Assembly: GCF_027924965.1 (NCBI RefSeq)
Contig: NZ_AP027056.1
Coordinates: 2,418,001-2,482,000, forward strand
Direction of reading: 5' to 3'
DNA: 64,000 nucleotides
From: Limnohabitans sp. TEGF004
GTDB lineage: Bacteria > Pseudomonadota > Gammaproteobacteria > Burkholderiales > Burkholderiaceae_C
Shown here: piece by piece, positions 59,075-64,000 of the stretch
How the letters are laid out: each line of letters starts with the position of its first letter
How positions within the stretch are numbered: the first letter of the stretch is position 1
Position numbers and translations under genes: made by a program
Notes under the pieces: model-generated
What the model was told of the DNA's origin: nothing
What the model saw: the letters and a program-made list of their open reading frames with translations, nothing else
The model's database searches: none

Positions 59075-59737
59075 ATGTCACGTTATTTGAAACTCTTGGC
59101 TCTGTTGGCGACTGTGTTGATCTTCACAGGTTGTGCAACAAAACAGGCGGATGTGGATTACTCAGCATTTCGTCAGCACCAGCCCAAGTCCATCTTGGTC
59201 TTACCGCCCCTGAACAACACATCCGACTTACGCGCCACCTACAGTGTGATGTCTTCGACCACATTGCCATTAGCCGAGGCGGGTTATTACGTTTTTCCTG
59301 TGGCCTTGGTCGATCAAACCTTCAAAGAAAACGGTTTGCAAAACCCAGGCGAAATGCACCAAGCATCGCCCAAAAAGCTGAATGAAATTTTTGGTGCGGA
59401 TGCAGCGCTTTACATCACCATTACCAACTACGGCGCATCAAGTGCACTCTTGGGTGGTGATGTCGTGGTCACTGCGCAAGCCTCATTAATCGATACGCGC
59501 ACCGGAACCGCACTATGGGAAGGTAAGGCAAGCGCATCAGATGCGGAGGGTAAGCAAAACCAAAACGGCTTAGTCGGCTTGCTTATTCAAGGCATCATCA
59601 ATCAGATTGCTAATTCTGTAAGCGATCCTGGGTATCGCATTGGACGCATTACCAACCATCGCCTGTTAAGTACAGGAAACCGAGGGCTGTTACCAGGTCC
59701 GCGATCTCCCAAATTTGAGCAAGCGCAAGGTCAATAA
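59075..59737 (+). CDS. DUF799 (GNA1162-like) lipoprotein
   Basis: The 220-residue precursor has a lipobox LIFTGC (C20) and the DUF799 core: SILVLPPLNNTSDLRATYSVMS, GYYVFPVALVDQTFKENG and YITITNYG. The family is outer-membrane anchored; the Neisseria member resembles TolB-type folds. It ends the operon at a shared terminator. Function is unknown. Confidence 0.88.
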   Translation: MSRYLKLLALLATVLIFTGCATKQADVDYSAFRQHQPKSILVLPPLNNTSDLRATYSVMSSTTLPLAEAGYYVFPVALVDQTFKENGLQNPGEMHQASPKKLNEIFGADAALYITITNYGASSALLGGDVVVTAQASLIDTRTGTALWEGKASASDAEGKQNQNGLVGLLIQGIINQIANSVSDPGYRIGRITNHRLLSTGNRGLLPGPRSPKFEQAQGQ

Positions 59738-59741
59738 ATCT

Positions 59742-59775
59742 AAAAAGCCCCTAGGCATTTACCTCGGGGCTTTTT
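59742..59775. terminator. bidirectional terminator between the lipoprotein operon and proA
   Basis: AAAAAGCCCC and GGGGCTTTTT pair around a 14-base interior that can extend the stem (AGG/CCT). The A- and T-rich ends let it serve both converging transcripts: it starts 4 bases past the DUF799 gene and ends 19 bases past the proA stop. Confidence 0.85.
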
Positions 59776-59794
59776 AGTTGGCAGCGCAGCTGCA

Positions 59795-61075
59795 TCAAAC
59801 GCGAATTTCGCCCTGACCCAGCACCACGTATTTCAGCGAGGTCAGGCCTTCGATGCCCACAGGGCCACGCGCATGGAATTTGTCGGTGGAAATGCCTATT
59901 TCAGCACCCAAACCATATTCAAAACCATCTGCAAAGCGGGTGCTGGCATTGACCATCACGCTAGATGAATCTACCTCGCGCAAAAAGCGTTGGGCGTGCA
60001 TGTGGTCACGCGTGAGGATGGATTCTGTGTGGTGGCTGGAATAGTGGTTGATGTGCGCAATCGCCGCATCCAAACCCTCTACCACTTTGATGCTGATGAT
60101 GGGGCCCAAATACTCTTCAAACCAATCTTGCTCAGTCGCGTCTTTGAGGTTGGCACCTTTGACTTGCGTGAGGATGGCTTTGGCCACTGGACAGCAACGC
60201 ATCTCCACGCCTTTGGCAGCATAGATCGCGCCAATCTTGGGCAAAAACTCCGCTGCCACACCACGCGCCACCAGCAAGCTTTCGCTGGCGTTGCAAGGGC
60301 TGTACTTTTGGGTCTTGGCGTTGTCCGCCACGGTCACCGCCATGGCCATGTCGCAAGGGTCGTCCACATAGGTGTGGCAGTTGCCGTCCAGGTGTTTGAT
60401 GACGGGTACTTTGGCCTCACGGCTGATCCGCTCAATCAAGCCCTTGCCGCCGCGCGGAATGATGACGTCCACAAACTCAGGCATGGCAATGAGGTGACCC
60501 ACAGCTTCGCGGTCGGTGGTTTGCACCAGTTGCACAGCGTCTGTGGGCAAGCCGCTTTCGATCAAGGCTTGCTGCACCAACTTGGCCAAGGCTTTATTAG
60601 AGTCAATCGCCTCTGAACCGCCGCGCAAGATGCAAGCATTGCCACTCTTGATAGAGAGCGATGCAGCTTCAATCGTCACGTTGGGACGGCTTTCGAAAAT
60701 CATGCCGAACACACCTAGTGGCACGCGCATTTGACCCACGCGAATACCGCTGGGCTGCTGCTTCATGCCAATGATTTCACCAATCACATCAGGCATGGTC
60801 GCGAGTTGTTCGCAGCCTTGTGCGCAGGTTTCCAATACTTTGGGCGTGAGCTTCAAGCGGTCCACCATGGGGGCATCGAGGCCTGCAGCGATGGCACGCT
60901 CAATGTCTTTCGCGTTGTCAATTTGCAAGGCGTCAATGTTTTCGCGCAGCAAAGCAGCGAGCTTGCGCAGAGCGGCGCTTTTGACCGCTGCAGAGGCTTT
61001 GGCCATTTGCGCAGACGCGGCTTTGGCTTGTGCGCCCAGCGCGTGCATGTGATCGGCAACATTGAGAGTCGTCAT
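59795..61075 (-). CDS. proA: gamma-glutamyl phosphate reductase
   Basis: ProA reduces gamma-glutamyl phosphate to glutamate semialdehyde in proline synthesis. The 426-residue aldehyde-dehydrogenase-type enzyme has [22 protein letters not shown], and the catalytic cysteine in [12 protein letters not shown]. The ATG at 61075 ([10 protein letters not shown]) was chosen; the in-frame extension to 61120 overlaps holA. It follows holA by 14 bases. Confidence 0.96.
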   Translation of the reverse strand: MTTLNVADHMHALGAQAKAASAQMAKASAAVKSAALRKLAALLRENIDALQIDNAKDIERAIAAGLDAPMVDRLKLTPKVLETCAQGCEQLATMPDVIGEIIGMKQQPSGIRVGQMRVPLGVFGMIFESRPNVTIEAASLSIKSGNACILRGGSEAIDSNKALAKLVQQALIESGLPTDAVQLVQTTDREAVGHLIAMPEFVDVIIPRGGKGLIERISREAKVPVIKHLDGNCHTYVDDPCDMAMAVTVADNAKTQKYSPCNASESLLVARGVAAEFLPKIGAIYAAKGVEMRCCPVAKAILTQVKGANLKDATEQDWFEEYLGPIISIKVVEGLDAAIAHINHYSSHHTESILTRDHMHAQRFLREVDSSSVMVNASTRFADGFEYGLGAEIGISTDKFHARGPVGIEGLTSLKYVVLGQGEIRV

Positions 61076-61089
61076 GTGTATCTTCCTAA

Positions 61090-62160
61090 TTAAGCGTTGC
61101 GCGGCATACAAGCGCGGCACAAACGCATGGCCAAACGGTGCAGGGCCTGCCAGTTATCAGCAGGCCATTCTGGCGTTTTCAAACCTTTGACAATGCCGTC
61201 GACCTGATGGGCCGACTGCAACAATTTTTCAAGCATGCCCACACTCAAGCGCGGCAACACGCGTTCAAACAAACGCTCACGCGGACCCCAAATGCGCTGC
61301 TCGCGCAGAGCCATAGGCAAAGCCTTACCCGAAGCCACAGCATCTTTGACGCGCTTCAAGGCACGGATTTCTTCGGCCAGCGTGTAGTGCACCAACACCT
61401 CGGCCTCACCCTCGGCCTTCAAGCCATCGAGCATGCGCTGCACACGCAGAGGCTGGCCACTAAGCACTGCTTCGGATAGTTTGAACACGTCGTAACGCGC
61501 CACGTTCAACACGGCACGTTCGACTTGCTCAAAGCTCAATTCACCTTCTGGGTACAAGAGGGCGAGCTTTTGAATTTCCTGGTGCGCGGCCAGCAAATTG
61601 CCTTCCACACGCTCGGCAAAAAACTGCAAGGTGTGTTGGCCCGCTTCGCCAGAGGCCACGCGTTGCTGTTGTGCACCCAAACGTTGCGCAATCCAAGTGG
61701 GCAAAGCGTGGCGCTCAACGGGGTCGACCTGCACGCTGATGCCGTTGTTCTCTAAGGCGCTGAACCAAGCCGAACTCTTCGTGGCTTTGTCCAGACGGGG
61801 CAATAGCACGACGGTGAGGGTGCTGTCATTGCCCACGGCCAGTTCAGCAATTTGCTGCAAGGCTGTGCTGCCTTCTTTGCCGGGCTTGCCCGAGGGAATA
61901 CGGATTTCAATGAGCTGTTTGTCTGCAAACAAACTCATAGAACCACCTGCGGCCAGCACTTCGCCCCAATCAAAATGTGCACCTGCCACGGTGTACACAC
62001 TGCGCTCGGTGTAACCCTGCGCGCGTGCGGTGTTACGCAACGCATCGAGCGCCTCTTGTTGCAGCAGCGGCTCATCCCCGTGAAAGGTGTAGAGGCTACG
62101 CAAGCCTTTGCTCGCCTGCGCTTGCAGGTGATTGGCAAATTGAGCGCTAGCGACTTGCAT
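61090..62160 (-). CDS. holA: DNA polymerase III subunit delta
   Basis: HolA is the delta subunit of the clamp loader and opens the beta clamp. The 356-residue protein starts [13 protein letters not shown], with [20 protein letters not shown] near residue 22 and the family's helical C-terminus. It lies 2 bases after lptE, the usual leuS-lptE-holA order. Confidence 0.95.
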   Translation of the reverse strand: MQVASAQFANHLQAQASKGLRSLYTFHGDEPLLQQEALDALRNTARAQGYTERSVYTVAGAHFDWGEVLAAGGSMSLFADKQLIEIRIPSGKPGKEGSTALQQIAELAVGNDSTLTVVLLPRLDKATKSSAWFSALENNGISVQVDPVERHALPTWIAQRLGAQQQRVASGEAGQHTLQFFAERVEGNLLAAHQEIQKLALLYPEGELSFEQVERAVLNVARYDVFKLSEAVLSGQPLRVQRMLDGLKAEGEAEVLVHYTLAEEIRALKRVKDAVASGKALPMALREQRIWGPRERLFERVLPRLSVGMLEKLLQSAHQVDGIVKGLKTPEWPADNWQALHRLAMRLCRACMPRNA

Positions 62161-62162
62161 GC

Positions 62163-62666
62163 TCAGAGTTGGCGCACGGCGGCCAAGCGACGTTGAATTT
62201 GAAGCACCAAGTCGTTTTCCATGTCACGGTAAAGCAAAGCCTCTTCCGACTCTTTTGACAAAGCGCCAGTTTCATTGAAGTTGATGTCACGCGTGAGCAT
62301 GATTTCTGTATCGGGAATCAACTCTGTGCCATTGCGGCTGCGCAGTCGAAAGCGATAGCGATAGCGCAATTGAAATTCACGAATGGCACCTGTTGAGGTG
62401 CGCCCCACCACCACCTTCTCACGCAACTCAAACAACTGATCAAAGATGACCTGTGCGCGCTCAATTTGACGCGCATCATTGATCACTTCGACTTGACCCG
62501 AAGACTCCAAACTGCGCTTGAGCTTGGCACCAAAAGGTGAGACCACAGGGATAGAGCTGTACAAGGTGTTGAACGCGTAATTGGGCGCTTTGCGCAACTC
62601 AAAACCACACCCGACCAACCCTGTGGCCAGCAAGGAGGACATCAGCAATGAGCGGCGCGTAGTCAT
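62163..62666 (-). CDS. lptE: LPS-assembly lipoprotein
   Basis: LptE plugs and assembles the LptD outer-membrane LPS translocon. The 167-residue precursor has a lipobox ATGLVGC (C20) followed by GFELRKAPNYAFNTLY, the conserved N-terminal family sequence. The ATG at 62666 (MTTRRSLLMS) was chosen; the longer frame to 62825 lies inside leuS. It lies between leuS (10 bases) and holA (2 bases). Confidence 0.95.
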   Translation of the reverse strand: MTTRRSLLMSSLLATGLVGCGFELRKAPNYAFNTLYSSIPVVSPFGAKLKRSLESSGQVEVINDARQIERAQVIFDQLFELREKVVVGRTSTGAIREFQLRYRYRFRLRSRNGTELIPDTEIMLTRDINFNETGALSKESEEALLYRDMENDLVLQIQRRLAAVRQL

Positions 62667-62676
62667 GATGGAACCT

Positions 62677-64000
62677 TTAAACCACGATATTGACCAAGCG
62701 GCCGGGCACGACGATGACCTTCTTCGGTGCAGCACCATTGGCTTGCTTGATGAAGGCTTCGGTGGCCAAAGCAGCCTGCTCGATTTGCTCTTTGCTCGCT
62801 GTGGCACTGACTGTGACTGCGCCACGCAACTTGCCGTTGATTTGCAGCATGAGTTCTAACTCATCGCGTTGCAAGGCGCTCTCGTCCACTTCAGGCCATG
62901 CGGTATCGAGCAAGTCACCCAAGCGGGCTACATAACCCAATTCGATCCACAAATTGGCCGTGATATGCGGACAAGCTGGGTAGAGCATGCGCAACAAAAC
63001 AGACACGCCTTCGCACAGCACAGCGTTATCGCCATCGCCGCCATCAGCCTTGAAATCTTCCAACGCATTGAGCAACTTCATGCAACCTGACACCACGGTG
63101 TTGTATTGCATTCGGTCGTAGTCGTAGCTGACTTGCTTCAACATCACGTGCATTTCGCGGCGCAGGTCAGCAGCTTCTTTGCGTGGCTTGGCAGCACTCA
63201 AGTTGCCAGCGGTGGCAGCCTTGAGTGTGGCTTCGTGCTTTTGCGCAAAGTTCCACACACGGCGCAAGAAGCGGTAACTGCCTTCCACCGCCGCATCGTT
63301 CCACTCCAGCGTGGCTTCGGGCGGCGCGGTGAACATGGTGTACAGACGCGCGGTGTCTGCGCCGTAGCGCTCGATCAGGTCTTGCGGGTCTACACCGTTG
63401 TTCTTCGACTTGGACATGGTGCCCACGCCCTCGTAATCGATGGCTGTGCCCACGGGCAATTTGCCGTCGCTGCTGTCGGCTTCGTTCTTGAGCTTTGCGC
63501 CCACCACCTTACCTGCGTCGTCGAGCACGTGCTCAACATCGTGTGGCCAGAAATAATCTTTGCCACCTTTGGCCGTGCGGCGTGAGTAAATGTGGTTGAG
63601 CACCATGCCTTGCGTGAGCAGCTTGGTGAAAGGCTCGTCCACTTTGACCAAACCCATGTCACGCATGACCTTGGTCCAAAAACGGGCGTAGAGCAAGTGA
63701 AGAATGGCATGCTCAATGCCGCCAATGTATTGGTCCATCGGCGCCCAGTACTGCGCGCCCTCGGCCACCATCGCATCGGTGTTGGTCGGGTCGCAATAGC
63801 GCATGAAGTACCACGACGAATCCACAAACGTGTCCATCGTGTCGGTCTCGCGGCGGGCTGCTTTGCCGCACACCGGGCAAGTCACACCCGCATGGAAACC
63901 TTCGTGCTTGTGCAATGGGTTACCAGAGCCATCTGGGATGCAGTCTTGCGGCAGCACCACGGGCAAATCTTTTTCGGGCACGGGAACTGCGCCGTGTTCG
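62677..64000 (-). CDS. leuS: leucyl-tRNA synthetase, C-terminal part (gene runs off the window)
   Basis: The 441 residues visible are the C-terminal half of the class I leucyl-tRNA synthetase. They include the end of the editing domain ([13 protein letters not shown]), a cysteine-containing CPVCGKAA insert, [14 protein letters not shown], and the KMSKS loop [12 protein letters not shown]. The anticodon-binding domain and the C-terminal domain follow. The frame stays open to the edge, so the N-terminal HIGH motif is outside. It starts the leuS-lptE-holA-proA run. Confidence 0.96.
   Translation of the reverse strand, partial: EHGAVPVPEKDLPVVLPQDCIPDGSGNPLHKHEGFHAGVTCPVCGKAARRETDTMDTFVDSSWYFMRYCDPTNTDAMVAEGAQYWAPMDQYIGGIEHAILHLLYARFWTKVMRDMGLVKVDEPFTKLLTQGMVLNHIYSRRTAKGGKDYFWPHDVEHVLDDAGKVVGAKLKNEADSSDGKLPVGTAIDYEGVGTMSKSKNNGVDPQDLIERYGADTARLYTMFTAPPEATLEWNDAAVEGSYRFLRRVWNFAQKHEATLKAATAGNLSAAKPRKEAADLRREMHVMLKQVSYDYDRMQYNTVVSGCMKLLNALEDFKADGGDGDNAVLCEGVSVLLRMLYPACPHITANLWIELGYVARLGDLLDTAWPEVDESALQRDELELMLQINGKLRGAVTVSATASKEQIEQAALATEAFIKQANGAAPKKVIVVPGRLVNIVV

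Noticed and set aside
58019-59737. Curli biogenesis locus
   Set aside because: Only a CsgG-like lipoprotein is present; no csgA, csgB, csgE or csgF is near, and the DUF4810/DUF799 partners indicate a different system.

Overview
The window is an ordinary, gene-dense chromosomal stretch (no gap without a gene exceeds 300 bases) from a betaproteobacterium of the Burkholderiales, most likely Comamonadaceae (Limnohabitans/Rhodoferax-like). That placement rests on gene order: tRNA-Tyr/Gly/Thr-tuf-tRNA-Trp-secE-nusG-rplKAJL-rpoBC, rpe-gph-trpEGDC, argS-SPOR-dsbA, lptAB-rpoN, gshA/gshB, leuS-lptE-holA-proA, and the proteobacterial-type GshA. The genus cannot be fixed from sequence reading alone. No rRNA, CRISPR array, insertion sequence, prophage or integrase was seen.

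Layout. 1-3025 is the 3' part of a catabolic operon on the minus strand: a Rieske oxygenase, its ferredoxin-reductase partner and a class II aldolase cut by the window edge, preceded by operator-like palindromes. 3212-8785 holds tRNA-Phe, an NtrY-like sensor kinase with a short AAA-less NtrX-like regulator, a DUF4390 protein, rsmB and a LemA-family protein. 8821-22615 is the large minus-strand translation/transcription cluster. 22676-29058 carries ung, trpC, trpD, trpG, trpE, gph and rpe. 29088-33642 is mixed: apaG, thiL, a tautomerase with a small partner and divergent LysR gene, pgpA, pncC and an orphan PIN gene. 33639-41152 holds rlmL, rpoN, lptB, lptA, dsbA, a SPOR protein and argS.

41219-47027 is the most interesting region. 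A GtrB/ArnC-like glycosyltransferase and a GtrA-like protein on the plus strand face an ArnT-like membrane transferase and a ChbG/HpnK(YdjC)-type deacetylase on the minus strand. Together they match the four activities of the Bordetella Lgm and Francisella FlmF2/NaxD/FlmK routes, which put an amino sugar on lipid A. A LysR gene overlaps the deacetylase by 4 bases and diverges from an SLAC1/TDT-family transporter gene over a 52-base gap that contains a perfect inverted repeat.

47159-57859 holds glcB (with a 20-base tandem duplication across its stop codon), a single-pass membrane protein, a photolyase-like FAD protein lacking the usual N-terminal domain, a cysteine-rich CWC protein overlapping an MFS exporter gene, a class II glutamine amidotransferase, and gshB-kup-gshA. 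58019-59737 is a three-lipoprotein operon (CsgG-like, DUF4810, DUF799) behind an AT-rich promoter region. 59795-64000 holds proA, holA, lptE and the C-terminal part of leuS, which runs off the window.
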